NCBI GenBank assembly: GCA_964572045.1
Contig: CAZNEI010000018.1
Location: 1-42,943 of the forward strand
DNA: 42,943 nt
Direction of reading: 5' to 3'
Source: CBDCKR01 sp964572045
Lineage (GTDB): Bacteria; Gemmatimonadota; Gemmatimonadetes; Longimicrobiales; Gaopeijiaceae
Below are positions 18,801 to 26,442 of this stretch, piece after piece. The notes below the pieces were generated by a model. It had not been told where the DNA came from and made no database searches. It was given only the letters and a program-made list of their open reading frames with translations. Position 1 is the first letter of the stretch, and every line of letters starts with the position of its first letter. Both the position numbers and the translations under genes were made by a program.

Positions 18801-18895
18801 AGCAGAACCGTGTCGGCGGCCACCTGAATCGCCAGAGCGTCGCCGTCCGCGGGAACCGAAAGCGCGAGGGCGACGGGCATCGCAGCGCGGAGCAT
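12848..18895 (-). CDS. sprA: Giant outer-membrane protein of the SprA (type 9 secretion translocon) family
   Basis: This 2,015-residue exported protein resembles SprA, the 36-strand barrel that forms the type 9 secretion pore in Bacteroidota. Residues 1-22 look like a signal peptide (MLRAAMPVALALSVPADGDA). Around residues 185-260 are SprA-like stretches: ITLDVDFDQAREFSAANNIN, then IFYEGGADDVLRRVELGDV, then LTEGIPAGNFGFLASGQLG and VWAQQQGDLSRREF. The rest is rich in alternating beta-strand sequence. It is shorter than F. johnsoniae SprA (about 2,400 residues). ATG 18895 leaves 42 bp to the divergent lptF start; the frame is open to a GTG at 18973, which would overlap lptF. No other type 9 component is in the window, so whether it works as a secretion pore is inferred. 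The family call is good; the function in this lineage is less sure. Confidence 0.75.
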   Translation of the reverse strand: MLRAAMPVALALSVPADGDALAIQVAADTVLLRAPTLELPAFLSAFPGRTGGPPPPVAQLGLKPVAPPVPVALEVPRVAREGLAPAASRWLVASGPTLLRRRLALERLALLRPSAPARAPQTADRAASLLSSGLADLDLEIVGQAELGGDWTRFRPCDTRVQFSCDPDLLPQLNPDMQFAVRAQGTIAERITLDVDFDQAREFSAANNINIFYEGGADDVLRRVELGDVTFDLPASRFLTEGIPAGNFGFLASGQLGPVELDGVWAQQQGDLSRREFRLSGSPGQESFVQVDTLVLDDADYVRGQFFFLVDPDFIDQSPHIDVLSLDPSSAPVELSPGADPIQVYRFETDPVTRQQVEGLIQADGFATKNGDTVEESGWFRFLLPGVDYSVHSSGLWLALRQPLRQDEMLAVTYVTATGDTVGTYNPERVYNEGRRPRIKLLKASRANHRPGRPTWDLEMHQVYRVSSSPDVDPGSVQLTISLGELSAGRTFARDLGGRDITFLRLFGLDEESPVDVLDPAAVYKPASELFQEQPVVPGVFIVFPTLRPFQTPPPVESLRLSDLQTARILGGDANPTIYEEEDPFLRESGGLYRLTIPFELRSTGVISSFSLGAIGIRDGSERIFLGDRLLARGVEYEIDYAIGQVTLIQPEVLFATASEPVVRAAWEQKSIFQVAPTTVFGLSGRLPAGDAGGFNFLALHQREQTLVNRPQLGVEPAAITLSGLGLNFDFPARGLDRVIESVPFLRGGSPSRIGVEGELALSFPNPNIRSDVFLDDFDSSNELSLSLFSYEWFRGSTPAFRAGADDVLPAVLNEADAGRLVWQHSWTLPGAREDSVGVFAGFLPQDDIDRQINVQGGQAREIGLLFSFTPHPEAPGRRSWRSISTSLSATGLDLSKSEFLEFYVAEGDSLSLIIDLGTVAEDALFVDAEGRLNGVKSNGARWGRGILDHEADPRLGEIWSEEADERGVWLESCQAERAAVYRPGDGRASCTRGNGRQDTEDLDGDGNLDELERHLRFVVHLDGSSPFLARTRSETGTDFQLYRVPLRGAGVTHVPGTFSEADFRSVKHMRITVSGSREQQFVLTRMRIVGTHWVKRTESGVMKGIIGDTASFVGRAEVGPVSRVTEGEAYQAPPGVIEELQDPTATFGGRGLEFNEKGLKLEYEDLQSGDRTEVFNRFPQRPRDFLAYGQLRLWVLARLGDWGLAEPVYFFVKVGEDDENFYLYRTPLSRVVNPGRIAEADWWPEIVVDFTEWLQLRQQAEEELILSARGPEDPPVELWARDSTYAVVLKDRARAPNLAAVRELSLGVWNQLVGPTTGEIWVNEMRLSDALRDVGLASHLGVDVEASDVWTTQMTLTSRGALFRQLEENPTFQADRVFSLSSILSLEQMTPESWGVEIPLSVSHVESDQDPQFLARSDVRAGRLENLRDTGSRRTRVDVSFRKRTPTANPVVGLLLDGLEIRAGYSSAASSTITAEGSTEAMDAHLGYGRAVGRRDFALIPGFLRPVVRWLLPRAWEEEILGARLRWTPERLSFGATYARADQRALRFDQIVEGAGDSLAQATLSPRESLEGAMEIVFRPFQTLTAQADLVSIRDILPPEEAVTDAEVQTLLDAERSESFGFDFGWETNQLLRTRMNYEPRLGQWLRANLGWQSYYSSDRNAAFVDRTFERGDTILALERSANGQRDFTGQFTLVPLALLGPGTGAAEEGAGESVLRLLLGALDPISLTYQDGITSRFNREPVSPGYRYRFGFADLDGYRFLEADTATTLTDRSGWTARSAVRLPLALQVAVNYRLSEANTLDTRSDRTLRRETWPDVSATLTEVPLPEGQSLLQRVTLSAGFQRIRQDTEYGGLGQQRRFQQDERIPMDVAVVWGGGLSTAYRGSLVRGEGGDPTGDTERERENHVLSISGTFRPPAMWAERLERPLTTSALLQFTSDRNCRATAGGGECVPFLDELIRSLTVRLETTVVRTDLRLQLSYTDRRSFVGLRSGSTQFQFGLFGRFIIADDALLR

Positions 18896-18937
18896 CACGC
18901 GGGACCGGATGTTGGGGTGCGGTGTAGGGGTGTGCGA

Positions 18938-20383
18938 ATGGGAATTCTCACCAGGTATCTGATCCGTGCTCACGCGGGGCCGTTTCTCTTCGCGTTTACG
19001 GCCCTGACCGGGCTCCTTTTCCTGAACGCCGTCGCTCAGCGGATGGAGAGCCTCGTGGGCAAGGGCCTGCCGTGGAGCGTGATCGCGGAGTTTCTGCTCC
19101 TCTCCCTACCCCACACGATTGCCCTCACGCTCCCGATGGCGATCCTCGTCGCGGTCCTGTACACGTTCAGTGAGCTTACAGCCGCCAACGAGATTACCGC
19201 CATGTCGGCGGGAGGAATCAAGCCGGCCCGCATGCTCACGCCACTCCTGGGAGTCGGCATCATCCTCGCCGGGGTCATGTTCTTTTTCAACGATCAGGTG
19301 CTCCCCGCCACCAATCACCGCCTCAAGAACCTCATCATCGACATCCAGAAGAAGAGCCCCACCTTCGAGCTCCGGGAGCAGGTGGTCAATCGAGTCCTCG
19401 CGCAGACGCGGACGGGCATGGTCTTCCTGACGGCGGCCGGCATCGACCCCGTCAGCAACGAGATGACCGAGGTCGTCATCTACGACCTGAGCGATCCCTA
19501 CCAACACCGCACCACGTACGCCGACAGCGGCAAGATGGAGTTCAACGAGGAGCGGACCGACCTCTATCTGACGCTCCACGACGGGGAGGTGCGCGAGGTC
19601 GGAACCGACCGCTCGGGGAAGTTCAACCGGTCGGCCTTCGAGACCCAGATCGTGCCCCTGCGGGGCGTGGGAGACGAACTGGAACGCCAGCAGGGCGGCA
19701 CGGTCCGGAGCGATCGAGAGATGTCGATCGCGATGCTCCGGGAGGAGGTGGCGGACCGAACCGCCGAGATCGAGCAGGTACGGGAGAGCAATTACGAGCG
19801 AGCGCGCATGGCCCTCGATCAGGCGCTGGGACGCCCTCCCGAGGGCACGCCCAATCCGTATCAGCTGGGGTTGGCGCAAAGAGCCGGGAGGGAGAACGAT
19901 GCGGGGGCCGGGGAGAAGTTCCTCTACGCCGAGGACGACATGACCCGGAGGCTCGCCCTCGCCGGACGGCAGAACCACGGCCAGATCGGCGCCCTCGAGA
20001 CGAAGATCGACGAGTTCTGGGTCGAGATCCACAAGAAGTACGCGATCGCCTTCGCGTGCATCGTCTTCGTCCTGATCGGCGCCCCCTTGGCGATCCGCTT
20101 CCCGAGGGGAGGGGTCGGGATGGTGATCGCCGTCTCGGTGGCGATCTTCGCCATCTACTGGGCCGGCCTCATCGGCGGAGAGAACCTGGCGGACAAGGGA
20201 TTGGTCCCGCCCTTCTGGGCGATGTGGACTCCCGACCTGGCCTTCCTCGTCCTGGGCATCTACCTCGCGGCGCGCATGGGCCGGGCCGGGAGCGCGAACC
20301 GCGGGGGGAGCCTCGACGAAGCCCTGTTCGCCGCCCGGGAGTTCGCCCGGAGCCTGCTGAAGCGGCGGCGGGCCGCCGCGTGA
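18938..20383 (+). CDS. lptF: LPS export ABC transporter permease LptF
   Basis: This 481-residue inner-membrane protein is one of the two permeases of the LptB2FG extractor, which lifts lipopolysaccharide out of the inner membrane toward the LptC-A-D bridge. It has the YjgP/YjgQ layout: membrane segments at the N-terminus (ILTRYLIRAHAGPFLFAFTA), the signature FSELTAANEITAMSAGGI, a large periplasmic beta-jellyroll (about residues 110-350), then three C-terminal membrane segments beginning at KKYAIAFACIVFVLIGAPLA. The periplasmic part includes a long charged, partly helical stretch (REEVADRTAEIEQVRESNYE). ATG 18938 has a G-rich AGGGG about 9 nt upstream. It overlaps lptG by 4 nt and diverges from sprA across 42 bp. 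Confidence 0.88.
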   Translation: MGILTRYLIRAHAGPFLFAFTALTGLLFLNAVAQRMESLVGKGLPWSVIAEFLLLSLPHTIALTLPMAILVAVLYTFSELTAANEITAMSAGGIKPARMLTPLLGVGIILAGVMFFFNDQVLPATNHRLKNLIIDIQKKSPTFELREQVVNRVLAQTRTGMVFLTAAGIDPVSNEMTEVVIYDLSDPYQHRTTYADSGKMEFNEERTDLYLTLHDGEVREVGTDRSGKFNRSAFETQIVPLRGVGDELERQQGGTVRSDREMSIAMLREEVADRTAEIEQVRESNYERARMALDQALGRPPEGTPNPYQLGLAQRAGRENDAGAGEKFLYAEDDMTRRLALAGRQNHGQIGALETKIDEFWVEIHKKYAIAFACIVFVLIGAPLAIRFPRGGVGMVIAVSVAIFAIYWAGLIGGENLADKGLVPPFWAMWTPDLAFLVLGIYLAARMGRAGSANRGGSLDEALFAAREFARSLLKRRRAAA

Positions 20384-21453
20384 TCCGCATCCTCGACCGG
20401 CTCGTCGCGAGCACGTTCCTTCGCATCTTCGCCCTCTTCATCCTGGGAGCGCCGCTCCTCTTCGTGGTCGGCAACGTCGTCGAGAACATCGACCGCTACT
20501 TCGAGCGCGGCCTCACCGCCAAGGAGGTGGCTTGGGCGTACGTGTACCAGTTGCCCGAGTTCATCTCCTGGTCGTTCCCGATCGCGGCCCTCATCGCCGC
20601 CGTCTTCACGATCCATTCGATGACGCAGCACCGGGAGGTGATGGCGGCCAAGGCCGGCGGAATCTCCTTCCACAGGCTCATGGTGCCGCTGATTCTTCTC
20701 GGGGCCGCTCTGACCGGCGCCGGGCTCCTGCTGAACGAGGCCGTGCCGCTCGCCAAGCGGCGGGCGGGCCAGATTCTTCGGAGCGAGGATCCGACCCGGC
20801 GATGGAGATCGGATTTCGTGTTCAAGGGCGACGACGACCGGACCCTCACGATTCGGCGCTTGACCGTGGAGCCCCCGAGCATGCGCGAGGTGGTCATGGA
20901 GGTCCCCGAGATACCCTCGGGGCGGCCCGCCGAGCACGTGTCGGCACGGGAGGTGCCCTTCGACACGATCCACGGCTGGACGTTCCGGTCCGGATATCTT
21001 CGCATCCTCCCCGAAGGAGGGCCCGAGCGGACCTTCTCCTTCGACTCCCTGCGCGCCAGGGGGTTCGGCGAGCATCCGAACAATCTCCTCGAACAAGCCC
21101 ACGACGAGGACGAGATGACGGTCGCCGAGATCGATCGTCTGGCGGCCAACATCAGCCGCTCCGGTGGCGATCCGAGCAAGCTGCTCGTCAAGAAGGAGCA
21201 ACGCAGGGCGATCGCGGTGGCGACGCTCGTGATCGTCCTCTTCGGAGGGCCCCTGGCCAACAGCTCGGGCCGCGGAGGGGCGGCCTACGGGATCGGGATC
21301 GCGCTCGGGTCGACGATCCTCTACATGCTCCTCTTCCGGCTCGCGGGGGCTGCGGGGACCACGGGAGCCCTGTCGCCGCTCCTCTCGGCGTGGCTGCCCA
21401 ACGCCGTCTTCCTCGCGTGCGGACTGGTGCTGCTGAAGCGCGTCAGGACGTAG
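20380..21453 (+). CDS. lptG: LPS export ABC transporter permease LptG
   Basis: This 357-residue partner permease of LptF has the same YjgP/YjgQ architecture. It opens with IRILDRLVASTFLRIFALFI, has the coupling region HSMTQHREVMAAKAGGISF, a periplasmic domain (about residues 120-270) and final membrane segments from RRAIAVATLVIVLFGGPLA. The second-gene position and the shorter periplasmic domain support LptG rather than a second LptF. The start is GTG at 20380, overlapping the lptF TGA in a GTGA arrangement, so the two are translationally coupled. The lptF/lptG pair implies an LPS-bearing outer membrane. The gene converges with the DapF-like gene 44 nt downstream. Confidence 0.87.
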   Translation: MIRILDRLVASTFLRIFALFILGAPLLFVVGNVVENIDRYFERGLTAKEVAWAYVYQLPEFISWSFPIAALIAAVFTIHSMTQHREVMAAKAGGISFHRLMVPLILLGAALTGAGLLLNEAVPLAKRRAGQILRSEDPTRRWRSDFVFKGDDDRTLTIRRLTVEPPSMREVVMEVPEIPSGRPAEHVSAREVPFDTIHGWTFRSGYLRILPEGGPERTFSFDSLRARGFGEHPNNLLEQAHDEDEMTVAEIDRLAANISRSGGDPSKLLVKKEQRRAIAVATLVIVLFGGPLANSSGRGGAAYGIGIALGSTILYMLLFRLAGAAGTTGALSPLLSAWLPNAVFLACGLVLLKRVRT

Positions 21454-21497
21454 CGCCGCGGGGAAGAACCGTCCGGATCCCCGGGCGGATCGCCGCC

Positions 21498-22394
21498 TCA
21501 GCCGACCTCGAGCCCCTCGAGGAACCCCGACGTCAGGCGGCCCCGGCACACCTCCTCGACCGGGCCCCTGAGCTCGACGCGGGATTCTGCGCTCACCGTC
21601 ACGGCCAGGCTCCCGCCTTCCATGCGGACTTCGAAGGTCCCCGGAGCTCCCCGGCCCGACCGCACGGTCGCCGCCGCGGCGGCGCACGCGGACGTGCCGG
21701 AGGCGGTCGTGAGCCCCACGCCCCTCTCCCAGATGCGGGCTTCGACGAGCCCCTCCCCGAGCACTCGCACCATCTGGACGTTGGTTCCGCGGGCGAACGA
21801 CGGGTGCGAGGACAACCTCGCTCCGATTCGCGCCAGCCGCCCCGGAGCCCAGGACTCGGGAGAGAGCACGGCGTGCGGGTTGCCGACGGAGACCAGCTCC
21901 ACGGCATGCGCTCCCTCCGGACCCAGATCGATTCGACCCCTGGCGTCCAGGGCGGCCGGGTCGAGGCCCACCGCTTCGGGGCCGAAGCGCACGCGGCCCA
22001 TGTCGGCCGAGACGTCGTAGACACCCCGTCCCGGACGCGCCAAGACCCGCATTCCGACGCTGTCACCTCCGACCTCGACATCGAACGGTTCGGCGGCCAC
22101 GAGCCCCTCGGCCGCCAGGTGCGCGGCGAGGATCCGCAGGCCGTTGCCGCTCCGCTCGAACTCGGAGCCGTCCGGGTTGAACATCCGGAGACGGAAGGGC
22201 GGGCCGTCTCGGCCGAGGAGAAGCACGAGGCCGTCGCTCCCCACACCCCTTCGGCGGCGGCAAACGGCGGTGACGCCCCGGCGGCTCAGGACCCAGTCCT
22301 CGCCCGCCTCGAAGACGACGTAATCGTTGCCGAGGCCGTGCGCCTTGAAGAAGCGCGCGCTCACCCGAATGTCCCCCCGGGAGGCGCTCGTCAT
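21498..22394 (-). CDS. Diaminopimelate epimerase homologue lacking both catalytic cysteines
   Basis: This 298-residue protein has the two-domain DapF fold: FFKAHGLGNDYVVFE at the start, FNPDGSEFERSGNGLRIL, SVGNPHAVLSPESW, FARGTNVQMV and WERGVGLTTASGTSACAA. In DapF, two cysteines deprotonate and reprotonate the meso-carbon; they sit in CGNGxR and ACGTGAxA. Here they are Ser82 (codon 22149-22151) and Ser232 (codon 21699-21701), both read directly from the DNA. The residue before the second Thr is also changed (GLTTAS for GETxAC). His in GNPHAV and the ERG motif are kept. The substrate-binding frame thus remains while the two-base racemase chemistry looks altered. It may be a divergent epimerase, an enzyme on another substrate or a binding protein. 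ATG 22394 has GGAGGG 9-11 nt upstream. Confidence 0.8.
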   Translation of the reverse strand: MTSASRGDIRVSARFFKAHGLGNDYVVFEAGEDWVLSRRGVTAVCRRRRGVGSDGLVLLLGRDGPPFRLRMFNPDGSEFERSGNGLRILAAHLAAEGLVAAEPFDVEVGGDSVGMRVLARPGRGVYDVSADMGRVRFGPEAVGLDPAALDARGRIDLGPEGAHAVELVSVGNPHAVLSPESWAPGRLARIGARLSSHPSFARGTNVQMVRVLGEGLVEARIWERGVGLTTASGTSACAAAAATVRSGRGAPGTFEVRMEGGSLAVTVSAESRVELRGPVEEVCRGRLTSGFLEGLEVG

Positions 22395-22725
22395 ATCGGT
22401 GATCCCTCCCGTTTGGCCGCTCCGGCACTGGGGTCGCCCCTGAACGTGGCGCCGCCAATCGTCGCCGAACCGATCCGGCGCGACAAGTCCGGTCTCCGCT
22501 CCGGCCGCCCGCACGACCCCGCCGCACGGCCCCGCACGCACTAGGATTTCCGGTGATCCGAGGCTAGCTTTTCCCTGGAAAATTCGGACGGGGCGATTTG
22601 CGGCATATTGCGGCCCGGCACAAAACCGCTAAAAAGCCATGCCTCGTTGCTTCCGGACAGCGACGGGGTTTCTTCATTCGGACCCCTTCCGAGGAGTCGA
22701 CGGAGGAAGGTGCGAGACGATTCCC
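22395..22725. other. Divergent intergenic region of dapF-like and metH
   Basis: About 330 bp separate two divergent starts. Its most A/T-rich part, 22555-22640, contains a 7-bp direct repeat (listed separately) and probably the promoters. I looked for SAM, SAH and cobalamin riboswitch cores ahead of metH and could not recognise one. The long open frames that cross it have no recognisable product. Confidence 0.4.
22598..22614. promoter_or_regulatory. Direct repeat TTGCGGC with 10-bp period upstream of metH
   Basis: TTGCGGC occurs at 22598-22604 and again at 22608-22614, so the copies lie one helical turn apart on the same face of DNA. A CATATT (22604-22609) within the repeat could be a -10 element for metH, but no matching -35 box is clear. 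The arrangement suits a regulator binding as tandem subunits. This is inference from spacing only. Confidence 0.35.
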
Positions 22726-25700
22726 ATGAGAGGCCCCGCACGCAGCTCCGACCGTAGCCGTGCCCTCCACCAGGCGATGGCAAGCCGCATCCTGGTGCTC
22801 GACGGGGCGATGGGCACGATGATCCAGAGCTACGGATTGTCGGAGACCGATCTGCGCGGCGACGCCTACCGGGACCACGATGCCTCGCTCGAAGGCGCCA
22901 ACGATCTCCTTTCGGTCACCCAGCCCGAGATCATCTACGAGATCCACCGCGCCTACCTGGAGGCGGGCTCCGACATCATCGAGACCAACACGTTCAATGC
23001 GCAGGCGATCTCGCTCGCAGACTACGGGCTGGAGGGTGAAGCCTACCGGTTGAACCTCGCCGCCGCCGAGGTGGCCCGGCGGGCGGCCGACGAGGCCACG
23101 GCCAGGACCCCCGACAAGCCCCGCTTCGTCTGCGGAAGCATCGGCCCGACGAACCGCACGGCCTCCCTCTCGCCCGACGTGGAGGATCCGTCGTATCGGG
23201 CGGTCACCTTCGACGAGCTCGCCCGGGCGTACCGAGAGCAGGCCCGTGGCCTGATGGACGGGGGCGCGGACCTGCTCATGGTCGAGACCGTCTTCGACAC
23301 CCTCAACGCGAAGGCGGCCCTCTTCGCCATCCTCGAACTCTTCGAGGAGCGCACCAGGGCCGTGCCCGTGATCGTCTCCGGCACGATCACCGACGCCAGC
23401 GGGCGCACCCTGAGCGGGCAGACGCCCGAGGCGTTCTACCATTCGTTGCGTCACGCCGAGCCCTTCGCGGTGGGATTGAACTGCGCGCTGGGCGCCGAAC
23501 AACTCCTCCCCCACCTCGAGGCCCTCGCGCAGGTGGCCGAAGTGCCCGTGAGCTGCCATCCGAACGCGGGGCTTCCCAACGCCTTCGGAGAGTACGACGA
23601 GACGCCCGACGTCACTGCGATGAGGCTCGGCGAGTTCGCCCGAGCGGGCCTGGTCAACATCGTCGGCGGATGCTGCGGCACGGGGCCCGAACATATCCGG
23701 GCCACGTCGGAAGAGGTCTCCGGCCTGGCCCCCCGCAGAGTCCCGTCCCTTCCCCCCCGCTGCCGACTGAGCGGGTTGGAGGCTTTGACGCTCGAGCCCG
23801 AATCGCTCTTCTGCAACATCGGGGAACGAACCAACGTCACCGGCTCCCGCCGCTTCCAGAGGCTGATCTCGGAGGGGGACTACGAGGGAGCGGTCGAGGT
23901 GGCGCGGCAGCAGGAAAGAAGCGGCGCCCAGATGCTCGACGTGAACATGGACGAGGGCCTGCTCGACTCGGTGTGGGCGATGACGCACTTCCTCAACCTC
24001 CTCGGATCGGAGCCGAGCGTAAGCCGGATCCCGATCGTGGTGGACTCGTCCCGTTGGGACGTCGTCGAGGCTGGACTCAAGTGCGTTCAGGGCAAGAGCG
24101 TGGTGAACTCGATCAGCCTCAAGGACGGCGAGAGGCCCTTTATCGAGAAGGCCCGGCTTGCGCGCCGCTACGGTGCCGCGATCATCGTCATGGCCTTCGA
24201 CGAGGAGGGTCAGGCCGACACCGCCGAGCGGAAGGTGGCGATCTGCGAGCGGGCCTACGAGCTCCTCACGGGGCACCTCGGATTCCCCCCCGAGGACATC
24301 ATCTTCGACCCCAACGTCTTCGCCGTGGGCACGGGCATCGAGGAGCACGACGAGTACGCCATCGCCTTCATCGACGCGACGCGGCGCATCAAGGAGAGAC
24401 TGCCCCACGTGCACGTGAGCGGCGGCGTGAGCAACGTCTCCTTCTCCTTTCGGGGAAGCCCCAGAGTGCGCGAGGCGATGCATTCGGCGTTTCTGTATCA
24501 CGCCATCAGGGCCGGCCTCGACATGGCGATCGTCAACGCCGGTGCCCTGCCCGTCTACGACGAGATCCCGTCCGACCTCCTCGAGGCCGTCGAGGACGTG
24601 CTCTTCGCCCGGCGTTCGGGCGCAACCGAGAGGTTGACCGCGCTTGCCCGGGACTACGCCGCCGTCGCGGGGGCCGAAGAGAAGGAGGCCGCCCGGTGGC
24701 GCTCGGAGCCGGTGGGGGACCGCCTCCGCCACGCGCTGATCCACGGTGTGACCGAGCACATCGAGGCCGATACGGAGGAAGCACGCCAACAACACGCTCG
24801 GGCGCTCGACGTCATCGAAGGGCCACTCATGGCCGGCATGAACGTGGTCGGCGATCTCTTCGGCTCGGGGAGGATGTTTCTTCCTCAAGTCGTCAAGAGC
24901 GCCCGCGTCATGAAGAAGGCCGTGGCGTACCTGGTCCCCTTCCTCGAGGCCGAGAAGTCGGGGCGCACAGGCCTAGGAGGACCGGCCGGCAAGATCGTCA
25001 TGGCCACCGTGAAGGGAGATGTCCACGACATCGGCAAGAACATCGTCTCGGTGGTTCTGCAGTGCAACGCGTACGAGGTGGTGGACCTCGGCGTCATGGT
25101 CCCGGCCGATGTCATCCTCGACGAGGCCCGCAGGCAGCAGGCCGACGCCATCGGACTCAGCGGCCTCATCACACCGTCGTTGGACCAGATGGTCCACGTT
25201 GCCCGGCAGATGGAGCGCCTCGGATTCGACCTGCCGCTGCTGATCGGCGGAGCCACCACCTCGCGGCGGCATACGGCGGTCCGCATCGACGAACGGTACG
25301 ACGGTCCCACGGTCCACGTGACGGACGCGTCGCGTTGCGTGGCCGTCCTCCGCGCACTTCTCGACCGACAGCGCCGCGAGGGATTCCTGGCGGACGTAGC
25401 GGCCACGCACCGCCGAGAGCGCGAGGCGCACGCCGCCAGGCGCAGGCGTTCCCGCCTGATCCCCCTCGAGCGGGCTCGTCGGAATCGCGTCGACGTCGAC
25501 TGGGGCAAGCACCCTCCGGTGGCCCCGCGGGTGCAGGGCGTCCAACTCTTCGAGAGCTATCCCCTTTCGGAACTCGTGGAGTACGTCGACTGGACCCCCT
25601 TCTTCCACGCCTGGGAGATCAAGGGGCGCTTCCCCGACCTCCTCGAGGCCGAGGACACCGGCGAGCAGGCGCGGAGCCTCTACGCCGACGCCCGTGCGTG

Positions 25701-26442
25701 GCTCGACCGGATCGTCGCCGAGAGTCTCCTCGAAGCCGCCGCCGCCGTGGGCGTTTTCCCCGCCCAGAGCGTGGGCGACGACATCGAGATCCTGGGGGCC
25801 GACCGACGGTCCACCCTCCTGCTCGGCCTCCGACAGCAGTTTGCGAAGCCGAACGGTCGCCCCAACGTCTGCCTCTCGGACTTCGTTGCGCCCAAGGGCT
25901 CGGGCCTTCCGGACCATCTCGGAGCGTTCGTCGTCACGGCCGGGATCGGGCTGGACAGGCTCTGCCGCTCCCTGGAGGCCGACTCCGACGACTACGGCAG
26001 CATCATGGCCAAGGTGCTGGCGGATCGCCTGGCCGAGGCGCTCGCCGAACGCATGCACAAGCGGGTGCGGAACGAGGTGTGGGGATACGCTGACGGTGAA
26101 GACCTCACCAACGAGGACCTCATCGCCGAGCGCTATGTGGGGATTCGGCCCGCTCCGGGCTACCCCGCCTGTCCGGACCATACGCAGAAGCGCGCCCTCT
26201 TCGAGCTCCTCGATGCGGAGCGCCTCCTCGGGGTCCGCCTCACCGAGAGTTACGCCATGACTCCCGCGGCTTCGGTTGCCGGCTGGTACTTCGCTCATCC
26301 ACAGGCCCACTACTTCGGGGTCGGACGAATCGGGCGTGACCAGGTCGTCGATTACGCGCGGCGCGGGTCCATGCCGATCGAGGAAGCCGAGCGGTGGCTC
26401 TCTCCGAACCTCGACTACGATCCGGGAGCCGAGCGATCGTGA
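22726..26442 (+). CDS. metH: Cobalamin-dependent methionine synthase
   Basis: This 1,238-residue cytosolic enzyme transfers a methyl group from methyltetrahydrofolate via cobalamin to homocysteine. All four modules are present in order: the homocysteine domain (zinc cysteines in GLNCALG and GGCCGTGPEHI, residues 20-330), the folate domain (NIGERTNVTGSRRF, residues 365-640), the B12 domain with VKGDVHDIGKN (axial histidine) and LIGGATTSRRHTAVRI, and the AdoMet reactivation domain with RPAPGYPACPDHTQK and SYAMTPAASVAGWYF. Length matches E. coli MetH. The presence of the reactivation domain implies a flavodoxin-type reductant. ATG 22726 has no good Shine-Dalgarno sequence; an in-frame ATG at 22777 is an alternative. 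It overlaps the next gene by 4 nt. Confidence 0.95.
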   Translation: MRGPARSSDRSRALHQAMASRILVLDGAMGTMIQSYGLSETDLRGDAYRDHDASLEGANDLLSVTQPEIIYEIHRAYLEAGSDIIETNTFNAQAISLADYGLEGEAYRLNLAAAEVARRAADEATARTPDKPRFVCGSIGPTNRTASLSPDVEDPSYRAVTFDELARAYREQARGLMDGGADLLMVETVFDTLNAKAALFAILELFEERTRAVPVIVSGTITDASGRTLSGQTPEAFYHSLRHAEPFAVGLNCALGAEQLLPHLEALAQVAEVPVSCHPNAGLPNAFGEYDETPDVTAMRLGEFARAGLVNIVGGCCGTGPEHIRATSEEVSGLAPRRVPSLPPRCRLSGLEALTLEPESLFCNIGERTNVTGSRRFQRLISEGDYEGAVEVARQQERSGAQMLDVNMDEGLLDSVWAMTHFLNLLGSEPSVSRIPIVVDSSRWDVVEAGLKCVQGKSVVNSISLKDGERPFIEKARLARRYGAAIIVMAFDEEGQADTAERKVAICERAYELLTGHLGFPPEDIIFDPNVFAVGTGIEEHDEYAIAFIDATRRIKERLPHVHVSGGVSNVSFSFRGSPRVREAMHSAFLYHAIRAGLDMAIVNAGALPVYDEIPSDLLEAVEDVLFARRSGATERLTALARDYAAVAGAEEKEAARWRSEPVGDRLRHALIHGVTEHIEADTEEARQQHARALDVIEGPLMAGMNVVGDLFGSGRMFLPQVVKSARVMKKAVAYLVPFLEAEKSGRTGLGGPAGKIVMATVKGDVHDIGKNIVSVVLQCNAYEVVDLGVMVPADVILDEARRQQADAIGLSGLITPSLDQMVHVARQMERLGFDLPLLIGGATTSRRHTAVRIDERYDGPTVHVTDASRCVAVLRALLDRQRREGFLADVAATHRREREAHAARRRRSRLIPLERARRNRVDVDWGKHPPVAPRVQGVQLFESYPLSELVEYVDWTPFFHAWEIKGRFPDLLEAEDTGEQARSLYADARAWLDRIVAESLLEAAAAVGVFPAQSVGDDIEILGADRRSTLLLGLRQQFAKPNGRPNVCLSDFVAPKGSGLPDHLGAFVVTAGIGLDRLCRSLEADSDDYGSIMAKVLADRLAEALAERMHKRVRNEVWGYADGEDLTNEDLIAERYVGIRPAPGYPACPDHTQKRALFELLDAERLLGVRLTESYAMTPAASVAGWYFAHPQAHYFGVGRIGRDQVVDYARRGSMPIEEAERWLSPNLDYDPGAERS

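Noticed and set aside
18896..18973. Upstream GTG start for the sprA-like gene
   Set aside because: It would overlap lptF on the other strand and put a hydrophilic His/Pro-rich stretch before the signal peptide.
22395..22725. Possible SAM, SAH or cobalamin riboswitch ahead of metH
   Set aside because: I could not find the conserved cores (for example the B12 box or the SAH GAGGAGCGCUGC core). A covariance-model search would settle it.
22564..24888. A 774-codon open frame on the minus strand opposite metH
   Set aside because: Composition is that of a shadow frame and it runs across the divergent promoter region; the plus strand encodes an unmistakable MetH.
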